A DNA stretch of 64,000 nucleotides from Tolypothrix brevis GSE-NOS-MK-07-07A (GTDB taxonomy: Bacteria; Cyanobacteriota; Cyanobacteriia; Cyanobacteriales; Nostocaceae). The notes under the pieces were generated by a model. That model had not been told where the DNA came from and ran no database searches. It worked only from the letters and a program-made list of their open reading frames with translations. This document shows, one piece after another, positions 18,393-27,917 of the stretch; position 1 is the stretch's first letter, and every line of letters starts with the position of its first letter. Location: contig JAHHIJ010000030.1 in assembly GCA_019358985.1 (NCBI GenBank), positions 1-64,000 of the forward strand, in the 5' to 3' direction. Both the position numbers and the translations under genes were made by a program.

Positions 18393-18656
18393 ATGACAGA
18401 ACAAACCCAAGAACAACGCCAAAACCTATATTTTAATTTAATTGATAAGCTACTTAAGTGTCCTAACGGTCAAGAACCGGAAGTTTTAGAGCAAGAGCCA
18501 GAATTAATGGATAGTGGCTTGGTGCAAACAATGATGCAAGTAGGAACTATGTTTGCTCACGAAGGAAATCAAGATGGTGCCGAATTTTTATTTTTTGTTG
18601 CGCGTGAGCTAGCAAAGGAATTAGGATTGTATCCTGAAGTTTCAAATAAGGAGTAG
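18393..18656 (+). CDS. small helical protein resembling the N-terminal module of cyanobacterial CHAT/TPR proteins
   Basis: This 87-residue protein has the pattern LYFNLIDKLLKCPNGQEPEVLEQEPELMDSGLVQTM then FLFFVARELAKELG. It resembles a short module often seen at the start of cyanobacterial TPR and CHAT proteins, here alone. Function is unknown. The next gene starts 2 bases after its stop, so the two are probably co-translated. Confidence 0.65.
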   Translation: MTEQTQEQRQNLYFNLIDKLLKCPNGQEPEVLEQEPELMDSGLVQTMMQVGTMFAHEGNQDGAEFLFFVARELAKELGLYPEVSNKE

Positions 18657-18658
18657 AA

Positions 18659-18970
18659 ATGCTATTGACTTCAATAGATGCCGGACAAATCGCCTTAGAG
18701 TTCCTGATGGCAGATTGGAACATTTCCGAACCAAATAGAGAGTGGTTTACAATCTTTAACTCTCGTTTGATTGGTGAGTGTTGGTATATTGTAGAACTTG
18801 GCATTGCCGGATTTCCTGATAGGTGGTTTATTCAAGTTTACGACAATGGAGAGTGTGACCCAAACTATACATTTATCTCTCCTATGCGTGGTTCAGATGG
18901 ATATATTGACCTAATGGATTTGCCCGAATTGGTAGCTGAGGTTTTGGTGTCAGAGCGTAATGCTCGATAA
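18659..18970 (+). CDS. hypothetical protein rich in aromatic residues
   Basis: This 103-residue acidic protein contains many Trp and Tyr (DWNISEPNREWFTIFNSRL, WYIVELGIAGFPDRWFIQVYD) and is probably an alpha/beta single domain. The ribosome site is the AAGGAG inside the end of the preceding gene (18648-18653). No family is recognised; the size and acidity would fit an immunity- or partner-type protein, but nothing proves this. Confidence 0.6.
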   Translation: MLLTSIDAGQIALEFLMADWNISEPNREWFTIFNSRLIGECWYIVELGIAGFPDRWFIQVYDNGECDPNYTFISPMRGSDGYIDLMDLPELVAEVLVSERNAR

Positions 18971-19298
18971 TCACAGTTAATGATTGTTATGAGAGAAAAT
19001 TTTGAATCATAAATTTTCGACATCGCAATTCTGATGTTTTGCGGAAGCAATCAATTTAAATTATTTAACTGCCTTAGTTGGATTGGCGCTACATTTGATT
19101 CTTTTTCCAGTCACAGGCAAGTTTAAACAAAGTTTGGGTGCTATATCAAATTGATAGGAGGTATGCTAAAAGCATACCTCCTATTGTTTAATTATAATTA
19201 TAAAGCATTAATAAAAAATAGGTTTATTGTCAGTTTTATTTGACAATAAATGTGTTATATTAACATATGTGATGAGCGCTACGTAAATATGTTTTGTA
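18971..19298. other. intergenic region with a strong hairpin
   Basis: There is no gene in these 328 bases. The only clear structure is the perfect hairpin at 19154-19184. The stretch after it is AT-rich and probably contains the promoter of the next gene. Confidence 0.5.
19154..19184. terminator. perfect 14-bp-stem hairpin, probable terminator
   Basis: ATAGGAGGTATGCT pairs fully with AGCATACCTCCTAT across a loop AAA, followed by TGTTTAATT. It stands about 180 bases after the three-gene cluster and before the next gene, as expected for a Rho-independent terminator. The T tract is weak. Confidence 0.55.
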
Positions 19299-19634
19299 AT
19301 GATTACTGAAGATATCCTAGCCAAAGAATTCATCAGAGTCGTGGAAAACTATTACCCACAATTAGGGGAATTGTTACACGGCTGTTATGTCAAAGTCATT
19401 ACCTGTTATTGGGGACGACCTCCTAAACGCTTGCAATACATAGGGATTTATTGCTCTGCCGAAATATTGACTTATGTGCAAGCTAAAAAAGATGTACTTA
19501 GAGAAGTAGCAGACAACATGGGGTTAGTTCAGGTGGTGTTTCTGAATGCCTCACGACTGCTACGCGATCCGATGTCAAAACTAAAGCAGGCACATCCACG
19601 CTTGTGGTTAGATTTGCATTGGGTCGCAACTTAG
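19299..19634 (+). CDS. hypothetical protein upstream of the luciferase-like gene
   Basis: This 111-residue protein looks alpha/beta, with one Tyr- and Cys-containing core (LHGCYVKVITCYWGRPPKRL) and a basic middle. No family is recognised. Its stop is 17 bases before the next start, so it is probably cotranscribed with the flavin-dependent oxidoreductase gene and the small gene after that. Confidence 0.55.
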   Translation: MITEDILAKEFIRVVENYYPQLGELLHGCYVKVITCYWGRPPKRLQYIGIYCSAEILTYVQAKKDVLREVADNMGLVQVVFLNASRLLRDPMSKLKQAHPRLWLDLHWVAT

Positions 19635-19651
19635 AAATAATAGCGATCGCC

Positions 19652-20656
19652 ATGAAAATTGGACTGTTTTGTAATTATGAAAATCCTTACCAGGATGCCC
19701 ATCGCGCCATCTTCGAGCAAGTCGCGTTGGTGAAACATGCCGAATACCTCGGCTTTGACCAAGCCTGGGTCAGCGAACATCATTTCAATGAATTGAATAT
19801 CAGTTCATCAATGTTAGTCTTGCTGGCGCACCTAGCAGGCGTTACTTCCACAATTCGATTAGGAACTGGAGCGGTGTTGCTGGCGTTTCATAACCCGATT
19901 CGAGTCGCGGAAGATATTGCCACATTGGATAATTTATGCAGTGGTCGGTTAATATTTGGAATTGCCAAAGGTGGACCCTTTCCGCAACAAAACAAGCATT
20001 TTGCCACAGCAGCGAGTGAATCTCGTCCGAAAATGTTAGAAGCGATCGCGATGATTCAGCAATTGTTATATGAAAGGGATGTCACCTTTAATGGGCAATA
20101 TTATGAATGTGCAAAGTTGACAATTTACCCGAAACCATTGCAACCAAAAATTCCCGTCTTTGTGGCAACTGGGGATGATGAGGGGGTAGCCTTTGCTGCA
20201 AAAAATTCCTTCGGTTTGATGGGGGGACCGCCCTTTTCACTTAATAGATTGAAGAATACTGTTGCCAAATATCGTGCTTTGAATTCCAGCGGTGCTGAAA
20301 ATCTCATGCTGGCACGCTTCTTTTTTGCGGCAAAGACATACGATGAAGCGGTGAATGAAGCGATGCCTTTTATCCGCAAATACAGCCTGAAAATGAAAGC
20401 CAATTCTGCCCAACTTATGCAAGGCAGCCTCAATCAACAAGTCAAACAATTTGACCGCGACAACATTTGTTTTGATGAAGACTATTTGATTGAGAATTCG
20501 ATTATTGGTGATGTGGCTACTTGTCGCGACAAAATCAAAAAATTTCAGGATGAATTAAATATAGGCACGCTGGCACTCAAACCCTCGTCTTTTGACTTGC
20601 AAAAAAACCTAGAGAGTTTGACTCGCTACAACCAGGAGGTGCAAAATTATGTGTAA
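19652..20656 (+). CDS. luciferase-like flavin-dependent monooxygenase (LLM class)
   Basis: The start at 19652 (MKIGLFCNYENPYQ) is the family N-terminus; an upstream in-frame start would overlap the preceding gene. The 334-residue protein has the LLM TIM-barrel pattern with AWVSEHHFNELNISSS, IRLGTGAVLLAFHNPIRVAEDIATLDNLCSGRLIFGIAKGGP and a C-terminal GDVATCRDKIKKFQ. These enzymes use reduced flavin and oxygen on diverse substrates. The substrate is unknown. Its stop overlaps the next gene's start (ATGTGTAA), so translation is coupled. Confidence 0.85.
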   Translation: MKIGLFCNYENPYQDAHRAIFEQVALVKHAEYLGFDQAWVSEHHFNELNISSSMLVLLAHLAGVTSTIRLGTGAVLLAFHNPIRVAEDIATLDNLCSGRLIFGIAKGGPFPQQNKHFATAASESRPKMLEAIAMIQQLLYERDVTFNGQYYECAKLTIYPKPLQPKIPVFVATGDDEGVAFAAKNSFGLMGGPPFSLNRLKNTVAKYRALNSSGAENLMLARFFFAAKTYDEAVNEAMPFIRKYSLKMKANSAQLMQGSLNQQVKQFDRDNICFDEDYLIENSIIGDVATCRDKIKKFQDELNIGTLALKPSSFDLQKNLESLTRYNQEVQNYV

Positions 20657-21020
20657 ACCACCCTCATTACCTGCGGATGATTTACCGCCAATAGAGGTGA
20701 CAAAACTTGATAAAATGCTGCATCAAGAGCTAGAACAATCTACTGGCAGATGCTTTTATCAAGCGTGCGATCGCATTACCCGCACATTACTCTCTAATTG
20801 TCATTGGTACATCACCACAAATGCCGATAGCCTGACTTTAATAATTGACAGTCCTGACATCGTATCTTACTGGCATATAGTCAGCAACATTCCTCAATTT
20901 GGCAATCGATTAGAACGATTTTCTAGTAACGCTAACATCCGCGTTTATCCCCCATTTGGCAAAGGGGGAGCGTTTGAAATTAGCGTCAAAGAAATCTCAG
21001 GTTATCGAGATTGGCTTTGA
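20649..21020 (+). CDS. hypothetical protein, paralogue of the gene at 36949-37317
   Basis: This 123-residue protein overlaps the end of the LLM gene by 8 bases. It shares with the protein at 36949-37317 the pattern (C/Y)FY-x2-CDR, (S/T)LLS-x-C-x-WY(I/V)TT-x-A-(D/N)-(A/S)LTL(I/V)I and a C-terminal YRDWL or YKDWA. A pair of Cys residues is conserved in both. The two paralogues flank the hyp/hup block. The family has no function known to me. Confidence 0.7.
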   Translation: MCKPPSLPADDLPPIEVTKLDKMLHQELEQSTGRCFYQACDRITRTLLSNCHWYITTNADSLTLIIDSPDIVSYWHIVSNIPQFGNRLERFSSNANIRVYPPFGKGGAFEISVKEISGYRDWL

Positions 21021-21149
21021 GACAAAGCTGTTATATTACTCCCTTACCACTCAAAGAATACCTAATTTAACGAACCGCCAAAATGCCAAGGACACAAAGG
21101 AAGAAAAAAGAGGATAGGTAATCTTAAACTGGGAAGGGAGTAATATATT

Positions 21150-21178
21150 GTAAAGACGTTCCGGCGGAACGTCTCTAC
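21150..21178. repeat. dispersed 29-bp palindrome, family I
   Basis: Arms GTAAAGACGT and ACGTCTCTAC surround the core TCCGGCGGA. It lies 7 bases beyond the hypB stop, in the spacer between the convergent 123-residue gene and hypB. Confidence 0.85.
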
Positions 21179-21185
21179 GATGTTG

Positions 21186-22034
21186 CTAATAGCTAATGGC
21201 TTTTTGCGCTAACCAATCATACCAATTATTTAACCCTATTCCCGTTTCCGCCGAAACTTGAAAAATCTGAATTTGCGGATTGACTTGCTTTGCGTATTCT
21301 ATACAGCGTTGCACATCAAACTTGACATAAGGCAGCAAATCAATTTTTGTCAAAATCATTATCTCACTAGCGCGGAACATATAGGGGTATTTTATCGGTT
21401 TATCTTCTCCTTCTGTCACCGATAAAATTACAACCTTTGCCTGTTCTCCCAAATCAAATAAAGCCGGACAAACAAGATTGCCAACATTTTCAATCATTAC
21501 TATCGAATCCAAAGGTGGATTGAGTTGTTGCAAACCTTGTTCTACCATTGCTGCATCTAAATGACAGCCACTACCCGTATTTACTTGAACAACTTTGCAG
21601 CCAGTATCTTTGATTTTTTCTGCATCATTAGTAGTTTCTTGATCCCCTTCAATTACACTAAGAGACAATTGCTTTTTTAAATCATTGATTGTCCGAGTTA
21701 AAAGAGTTGTTTTTCCCGAACCAGGAGAACTGACTAAATTTAATGCCAGAATATTTCTACCTTTAAACCAGCCGCGATTTTGAGCAGCTATCAAATTATT
21801 TTTACCTAAAATTTCATGTTCTAATGATATAGTTCTGCCATGTATTTTGGCATGAATTTGAGATACTTCATTAATATCGTGACTGTGAGAATGGGTGACA
21901 ACCTTTCCATCGGGTAACACATGAGTATGATGGTGGTGAGTTTCACTTTCAGGCTTAATAGCCACTACTGTACCAGTTTGCAAATTAGAAACTTTAGCTT
22001 CAGCATCATCAGAACAGCCGCAAGTTACACACAT
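21186..22034 (-). CDS. hypB: hydrogenase nickel incorporation GTPase HypB
   Basis: This 282-residue GTPase inserts nickel during [NiFe]-hydrogenase maturation. The N-terminal CVTCGCS motif and a His-rich segment (HHHHTHVLPDGKVVTHSHSHD, residues 33-53) bind metal. The P-loop SSPGSGKTTLL is near residues 103-113, followed by IEGDQETTND and the guanine-binding TKID. It is the last gene of a long minus-strand run and overlaps the end of hypA by 10 bases. Confidence 0.97.
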   Translation of the reverse strand: MCVTCGCSDDAEAKVSNLQTGTVVAIKPESETHHHHTHVLPDGKVVTHSHSHDINEVSQIHAKIHGRTISLEHEILGKNNLIAAQNRGWFKGRNILALNLVSSPGSGKTTLLTRTINDLKKQLSLSVIEGDQETTNDAEKIKDTGCKVVQVNTGSGCHLDAAMVEQGLQQLNPPLDSIVMIENVGNLVCPALFDLGEQAKVVILSVTEGEDKPIKYPYMFRASEIMILTKIDLLPYVKFDVQRCIEYAKQVNPQIQIFQVSAETGIGLNNWYDWLAQKAISY

Positions 22035-22366
22035 ATTTCCTCTATCTCAATTTCTTTTATTTTTAATTCTTCGCCAGCAATTAAATCTAGTTGAAGGCTG
22101 CCACAACTACAAACACCAAAGGGCTTTTCTAGAGTAATTTCTGCACCACATTGACGACATTTTGCTAAACCGGGAGTTTGCAATATTTCTAATATTGCCC
22201 CTTCTAAAACTGTGCCTTGAGAACAAATATCAAAACAAAAAGATACGGCATCAGGCATAATAGCTGAAAGCTTGCCAATTTCTAATAAGACTCGTCGCAC
22301 TTTTGCACCATTGGCGTATTCAGATACAATTGCTACGACATTTTGAGTAATTCCTATTTCGTGCAT
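22025..22366 (-). CDS. hypA: hydrogenase nickel chaperone HypA
   Basis: This 113-residue protein begins with the nickel-binding MHEIGITQ (His2). The zinc site consists of CRQCG (near residue 73) and CSCGS. HypA hands nickel to the hydrogenase large subunit together with HypB. Its stop overlaps the hypB start, indicating coupled translation. A 256-base AT-rich gap separates it from hypE. Confidence 0.96.
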   Translation of the reverse strand: MHEIGITQNVVAIVSEYANGAKVRRVLLEIGKLSAIMPDAVSFCFDICSQGTVLEGAILEILQTPGLAKCRQCGAEITLEKPFGVCSCGSLQLDLIAGEELKIKEIEIEEICV

Positions 22367-22622
22367 AAAACTCAGGCGATCGCTCTTTTTTTAAATCAGA
22401 TGTAAGGTGGGTTAACGCAGTGTAACGCACCAGATAAATTAGGTACGTTACTATACATTAAGCTTGTATAATTAATAAAAAAATTACTTAATTCACCAAC
22501 AAACTAACTTTTGATTGCTTAACTTTCACAAATCCTATCAATAGCCTTTTGATGAAAAAGTCCGATTGACTACAAATATCTATATAAAAACTTAATAAAT
22601 TATATAAAATCATCATCATAAC

Positions 22623-23714
22623 TTAACAAATACGTGGTAACTGATCGCCAACAAGCATATCAACAATGCGTTCAGCACCGAAAATAGTGTTTAATAATAC
22701 AATTCCCGGAGGCGAGGAAATAACTTCACCGATAATACAAGCATCTTTTCCGGCTGGATGAGACTTCATAGCTGATAAAACAGTGTCCGCATTATCACCT
22801 TTCACCACTACAACTAACTTACCTTCATTCGCCAAATACAACGGATCTAAACCGAGAATTTCGCACACACCTTTTACTTCTTCACGCACTGGGATAGACT
22901 TTTCATCCAGACGAATTCCTACATTTGAACTAACAGCAAATTCATTTAATACTGTAGCTAAACCGCCGCGTGTTGCATCCCGCATTGCATGAACTTCGGG
23001 ACAAATATTGAGAATAGTTTTAACTAAATCATGTAACGGCTGACAGTCACTTTCAATATCAGTATCTAATGCTAATTCACCACGAGCAATTAAAATTGCA
23101 GCACCATGATTGCCCAATTCACCATTAATTATTATCGCATCTCCCGGTTGAATATTGTGTGCCGAAATAGCAACTCCTGCTGGAATTACGCCAATACCAG
23201 CAGTATTAATAAACAACTTGTCTACAGCACCGCGCTGCACAACTTTCGTGTCACCTGTCACAATTTGTATGCCAATTTTTTGCGCGGCTATTTTCATACT
23301 TATAGCGACGCGCCGCAATATTTCTACAGGTAATCCTTCTTCTAAAATAACACTACAACTAAGATATAAAGGTTTAGCACCGCTCACCGCTAAATCATTT
23401 ATAGTGCCATAAATTGCTAATTCTCCGATATCACCACCAGGAAAAAATAAAGGGTCTACAACATAAGAATCAGTGGTGAAAGCTAGTCTATCTCCGTGTT
23501 GCGTGAAACTTGCTAAATCAAAGCTTGCTTGGTCTTCTAATTGCGAGAGAATTGGATTATCAAAATTCCTGATAAAGATATCATCAATTAAATCGCGCAT
23601 TGCTTTACCACCGCTACCATGCGCTAGAGTAATATGAGTGTCTCGCAGTTTACCCCGGCGAGGTACTTTTTGAAATAGAGGATTTTCCGCTGAGTTATTG
23701 GGAGAAAGTTTCAT
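22623..23714 (-). CDS. hypE: hydrogenase maturation protein HypE
   Basis: This 363-residue protein belongs to the PurM/ThiL-like fold (ITLAHGSGGKAMRDLI near residue 27, FTTDSYVVDPLFFPGGDIG near residue 77). It ends with the invariant PRIC, whose terminal Cys carries the carbamoyl group that HypE dehydrates to a thiocyanate. This supplies the CN ligands of the NiFe centre. It follows hypD in the run. Confidence 0.97.
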   Translation of the reverse strand: MKLSPNNSAENPLFQKVPRRGKLRDTHITLAHGSGGKAMRDLIDDIFIRNFDNPILSQLEDQASFDLASFTQHGDRLAFTTDSYVVDPLFFPGGDIGELAIYGTINDLAVSGAKPLYLSCSVILEEGLPVEILRRVAISMKIAAQKIGIQIVTGDTKVVQRGAVDKLFINTAGIGVIPAGVAISAHNIQPGDAIIINGELGNHGAAILIARGELALDTDIESDCQPLHDLVKTILNICPEVHAMRDATRGGLATVLNEFAVSSNVGIRLDEKSIPVREEVKGVCEILGLDPLYLANEGKLVVVVKGDNADTVLSAMKSHPAGKDACIIGEVISSPPGIVLLNTIFGAERIVDMLVGDQLPRIC

Positions 23715-23750
23715 ATTAAAATATTTTGCAAAATATCATTGAGTTTGTAG

Positions 23751-23780
23751 TATAGCGTTTCCTAGTCTGCTGAGGTACAA
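23751..23780. repeat. terminal repeat resembling the MITE end at 36162
   Basis: TATAGCGTTTCCTAGTCTG then CTGAGGTAC matches the left end of the element at 36162-36300. No matching right terminus was found, so only one end of such an element, or a remnant, can be supported. It lies in the 217-base gap between hypD and hypE. Confidence 0.5.
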
Positions 23781-23931
23781 ACTTATCTGCGTTCATCGGC
23801 GTTTATCTATCTTCATCTGCGGTTAATTCAATATAGTGGTTATCAGTTGGGTGCAATACATCAAAGAATTAAGGAACCGCAGATGAACGCAGATGGACGC
23901 AGATAAAGATAAATGGCATATAACCTCCTTT

Positions 23932-25113
23932 TTATCGAGAATTACCGCAAGCGGGGAGAGGTTCTTGAGATATTGTTAGCTGTGATTTGTCCGGTATATT
24001 TTTCTTCGCAACTTTAGAAAGACGACCATATTTGTAATAAGCTGCACAAGCACCTTCAGAAGAAACCATGCAAGTTCCAATCGGTGTTTCTGGGGTGCAA
24101 GCTGTACCAAATACTTTGCATTCCCAAGGCTTCAATACTCCTTTGAGAATTTCGCCACATTTACAAGCTTTATGGTCAGCAACTTTGAGATTAGGAATGG
24201 TATATTTAAGTTCAGCATCAAATTGAGCATACTTTGTCCGAATTTTTAAGCCCGAATTAGGAATTTCACCCAAACCGCGCCAATCAAAGTTTTCTCGTAC
24301 TGTAAAAACTTCGTTTATAGCTTCTATCGCAACAATATTTCCCTGTTTTTCTACGATTCGATTATATTGATTCTCGACTTCACAACGATTTTCAACTAGC
24401 TGCTGTAATAGCATCCAAATTGATTGAAAAATATCTAAAGGTTCAAATCCAGAAATAACAATTGGCTTATGATACTGTTGAGAAATAAATTGATAAGGGT
24501 CTGTGCCAATTACCATACTGACATGACCGGGACCGATAAATCCATCAAGTTGTAAATCGGGATTATCTAGCAGTGCTTCCAATGCGGGAATCACGAGGAC
24601 GTGATTGGAAAACATGCTGAAGTTGTGAATTTTTGCAGATGCTGCTTGTAAGATGGTAAAAGCAGTGCTGGGCGCCGTTGTTTCAAACCCAAGTGCGAAA
24701 AAGACAATTTCTTTGTCGGGGTTTTCTCTAGCGATTTGCAGGCTATCTAGGGGAGAGTAAACCATGCGAATATCTGCGCCTTTTGCCCTAGCTTGCAGTA
24801 AGCTGGTTGTGGAACCGGGAACCCGCATGGCATCACCAAAGGTGGTGAAAATGACGTTGGGATGTTGGGAGATAGCGATCGCATCATCTAATCTCCCCTT
24901 TGGCATCACACACACCGGACAACCAGGACCGTGAATTAATTCTATTGTGTCCGGCAAAATTTCTTCAATGCCATACTTAAAAATAGAATGGGTATGACCA
25001 CCGCATACTTCCATTAATTTGATAGGCTTTCCTAAAATTTGACATAATCTTCCAATTTCGTGGAGTAATGCTTCAGCTTTTTGTGGTTCGCGAAATTCAT
25101 CAACGTATTTCAT
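23932..25113 (-). CDS. hypD: hydrogenase maturation protein HypD
   Basis: This 393-residue Fe-S protein works with HypC as the scaffold for the Fe(CN)2CO group. Signatures are MEVCGGHTHSIFKYG (near residue 38), HGPGCPVCVMP (near residue 61) and the C-terminal CKCGEILKGVLKPWECKVFGTACTPE with SEGACAAYYKY, which bind the [4Fe-4S] cluster. It is in order after hypC. Confidence 0.97.
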   Translation of the reverse strand: MKYVDEFREPQKAEALLHEIGRLCQILGKPIKLMEVCGGHTHSIFKYGIEEILPDTIELIHGPGCPVCVMPKGRLDDAIAISQHPNVIFTTFGDAMRVPGSTTSLLQARAKGADIRMVYSPLDSLQIARENPDKEIVFFALGFETTAPSTAFTILQAASAKIHNFSMFSNHVLVIPALEALLDNPDLQLDGFIGPGHVSMVIGTDPYQFISQQYHKPIVISGFEPLDIFQSIWMLLQQLVENRCEVENQYNRIVEKQGNIVAIEAINEVFTVRENFDWRGLGEIPNSGLKIRTKYAQFDAELKYTIPNLKVADHKACKCGEILKGVLKPWECKVFGTACTPETPIGTCMVSSEGACAAYYKYGRLSKVAKKNIPDKSQLTISQEPLPACGNSR

Positions 25114-25145
25114 ATTAACTTTTAATTTTAGATTAATAATTTACT

Positions 25146-25171
25146 CGTAGTAAGCGCTTTAGCGCTTATTC
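25146..25171. repeat. dispersed hairpin, family III
   Basis: CGTAGTAAGCGCTTTAGCGCTTATTCC forms an inverted pair (AAGCGCT and AGCGCTT) in the 58-base gap between hypC and hypD. Confidence 0.65.
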
Positions 25172-25420
25172 CTAACCCATCGCTTCTGCTAACTCTTCCA
25201 ATAACTTTAATGTTTCTGCCGCTTCTTTTTCATTAATTCGATTCATGGCAAAGCCAACATGAAGCAAGACCCAATCTCCAACACAAGATTCGGCGGGATG
25301 CTGTTCGTTAACGATGCAAGCAATATTAATTTGACGTTTTACACCACCAACGTTAACAATAGCTAGTTTTTGATTTATGTCGGTTATTTCTGTAATTTGA
25401 CCGGGAATTCCTAAACACAT
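25172..25420 (-). CDS. hypC: hydrogenase assembly chaperone HypC
   Basis: This 82-residue protein begins with the invariant MCLGIPGQI, with Cys2 for iron and hydrogenase binding, and has the LLHVGFAMNRINEKEA motif near residues 51-66. It forms the complex with HypD and chaperones the hydrogenase large-subunit precursor. Only one hypC is present in the window, as expected for HupL. Confidence 0.97.
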   Translation of the reverse strand: MCLGIPGQITEITDINQKLAIVNVGGVKRQINIACIVNEQHPAESCVGDWVLLHVGFAMNRINEKEAAETLKLLEELAEAMG

Positions 25421-25523
25421 TTTTATTGTCCTTGTAAAGAGAAACGAACCGCCAAAAAGCTAAGAACGCCAAGAGAAGAAAGAATTAAGGAATTATTTAG
25501 GGCTGTCATATTTAGAATATGAC

Positions 25524-27878
25524 TTATGGATTTATTAATTTAGCGGCTGCTATAACAGCTTGTCCTAGTGATAAACCGCCATCGTTTGAGGGGACTAAAC
25601 TGTGAGTTAGTACTTTTATTTCTAATGCTTCTAAGTGTTTAGTCACTTGCTGTAATAAAATATTATTTTGAAAAACTCCTCCGGTGAGAATGACTTGATT
25701 TATTACATTTTCTGTACGGAGATGTTTAACCATTTCTACAATGGCATTAGCTAAACTTTTGTGAAATTTAGCAGCGATGACAGGTTGAGAAATCTGTTGT
25801 TGCAAGTCGTGGAGTAAAGCTTGCCACATTGGGCGCGGGTCTATACAATAAATACTATCTAAAATGTCAACTTCAAAAGGATATATTTGCGTTTCTTCAT
25901 AATCATTTAAGCTCTGGACATCGACTAAGGCTTCCATTGCGATCGCTGCTTGTCCTTCATAGCTGCATTCTTCGCGACAAATGCCGATAGCAGCAGCAAC
26001 TGCATCAAATAAACGCCCGACAGATGAAGCTTGGGGAGAGTTAATTTCTTTTTCTATAAGCTGATTGAGAAGTTTGAGAGGCTTTTTGTCGAGAAATTGT
26101 AAGATTTCTAACTCACCGTATTTGTGTTTTAAATTATCCCAAGTATCGGTTGATATCAAGTGGGCATAGGTGTTACGCCAAGGCTGATAAATTGCTTGTT
26201 TACCTCCAATCATTGCTACTGGTTTAAATGTTGCTAGTCGTTTAAATTGGCGATAATCTGCTAACATAAATTCTCCGCCCCACAGTGTACCATCTTCGCC
26301 ATAACCTAGTCCATCTAAAGCGATTCCTAAAACAGGGTTACTATCTAAAGGAATATTATTTTCTGCCATGCAAGCGGCAATATGGGCGTGATGATGCTGG
26401 ATATTATAAACTTTTATTTTATTAGCGATCGCTAGTTCTTTACCTAGTTTTGTTGAAAGATATTCAGGATGTAGATCCACAGATATAATTTTGGATTTAT
26501 GCTCAAATAAATTTAAATATAAATTTAGCGTATTTTGATAAGTGTTAAAAGTAGCAGCATTTTCTAAATCTCCTAAATGTTGAGAGAGAATAGCTTGTCC
26601 ATCTCGCAATAGACAAAAGGTATTTTTTAACTCACTACCCATTGCTAATATATGAGGAACGTTGTTAAATCCTGGTGGTAAATTAATAGGTGTTGGTGCG
26701 TATCCTCTAGCGCGGCGAATTGTTTGCACTTTATCATCAACAACCCGTATCACCGAATCATCTACCCGGTTAACAAGTTCACGATCATGTAGGAGAAAAT
26801 AATCTGCAATTTTCCCTAACTTTTGCCGCGCTTCTTCATTATCAATACATTGCGGTTCATCAGAAATATTGCCACTTGTTAAAACAATTGGACGATTCAT
26901 CCGTTTGAGAATTAGATGATGCAAGGGCGTATAAGGTAGCATAAAACCGAGAGTATTTTGCCCAGGTGCGACGGAATATGCTATTTTGCGTTCCCCCGTT
27001 AGTCCCTTTATTTGCATTAAAACAATCGGTGCTGCGGGACTTTCTAATAATCCTTTTTCCTTTGCATTGGGAGTACAATATTCTTCAATGACCGTTATAT
27101 CTCGCGCCATTAAAGCAAAGGGTTTATGGTAACGTTTTTTGCGATCGCGCAATTTTTGCACTGCTGTTTCCTGCGTAGCATCGCAAGCAAGATGAATACC
27201 ACCTAACCCCTTAATTGCCACAATCTCGCCTTTTTGCAATAAGGTACAAACAGCATCAATATCATCCAGCATGGAGAACATGGAAGCGGTAATCGGCTTA
27301 CCATCTGCACGTTCTAAAGTCACTTGGGGACCACAGATATGGCAAGCAATAGGTTGGGCGTGAAATCGACGGTTTTCGACATCGTTGTATTCCTTCGCAC
27401 ATTCTGGACACATAGGAAAAGCAGCCATGCTAGTATTATTTCGGTCGTAAGGAATGGCGCGAATAATACTCAAACGGGGACCACAATGAGTACAGTTAGT
27501 AAAGGGGTAACGATACCAACGGCTAAGAGGATTAAAAATTTCTGATTGACATTGCGGACAAGTAGCAGCATCAGGGGTAATTGCTGTTTTTACCGCATTA
27601 CTAACACTCGTAGAAATGACAAAATCATTAAAGGTAAATTCACCTTGATAATAAGTTCGAGTTAGTTGATTAATTTTTGCTAAAGGAGGACATTCTTGTT
27701 GCAATCTTTGAACAAATTCTGTTATAAATTCATCACTTCCAGATACCCGAATTAACACACCTTGACCATCATTACAAACTTCCCCAAGTAATCCGCAAGC
27801 TTTTGCCAAACGATACACAGTAGGGCGAAATCCTACCCCTTGAACAGTACCATAAACTCTGATTTCTTCAATTGGCAT
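25524..27878 (-). CDS. hypF: carbamoyltransferase HypF
   Basis: This 784-residue protein makes carbamoyl groups for the CN ligands. In order it has an acylphosphatase domain (GTVQGVGFRPTVYRLA, residues 10-25), two zinc fingers (CPQC/CTHC and CPEC/CHICGP, about 108-185), a YrdC domain (about 200-385) and a Kae1-like C-terminal domain (HHHAHIAACMAE near residue 480, LTGGVFQNN near the end). Length and all domains are complete. Confidence 0.97.
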   Translation of the reverse strand: MPIEEIRVYGTVQGVGFRPTVYRLAKACGLLGEVCNDGQGVLIRVSGSDEFITEFVQRLQQECPPLAKINQLTRTYYQGEFTFNDFVISTSVSNAVKTAITPDAATCPQCQSEIFNPLSRWYRYPFTNCTHCGPRLSIIRAIPYDRNNTSMAAFPMCPECAKEYNDVENRRFHAQPIACHICGPQVTLERADGKPITASMFSMLDDIDAVCTLLQKGEIVAIKGLGGIHLACDATQETAVQKLRDRKKRYHKPFALMARDITVIEEYCTPNAKEKGLLESPAAPIVLMQIKGLTGERKIAYSVAPGQNTLGFMLPYTPLHHLILKRMNRPIVLTSGNISDEPQCIDNEEARQKLGKIADYFLLHDRELVNRVDDSVIRVVDDKVQTIRRARGYAPTPINLPPGFNNVPHILAMGSELKNTFCLLRDGQAILSQHLGDLENAATFNTYQNTLNLYLNLFEHKSKIISVDLHPEYLSTKLGKELAIANKIKVYNIQHHHAHIAACMAENNIPLDSNPVLGIALDGLGYGEDGTLWGGEFMLADYRQFKRLATFKPVAMIGGKQAIYQPWRNTYAHLISTDTWDNLKHKYGELEILQFLDKKPLKLLNQLIEKEINSPQASSVGRLFDAVAAAIGICREECSYEGQAAIAMEALVDVQSLNDYEETQIYPFEVDILDSIYCIDPRPMWQALLHDLQQQISQPVIAAKFHKSLANAIVEMVKHLRTENVINQVILTGGVFQNNILLQQVTKHLEALEIKVLTHSLVPSNDGGLSLGQAVIAAAKLINP

Positions 27879-27917
27879 AAATCTTTTTATTCACTGCGTC
27901 GTTATGTGAGATAATAT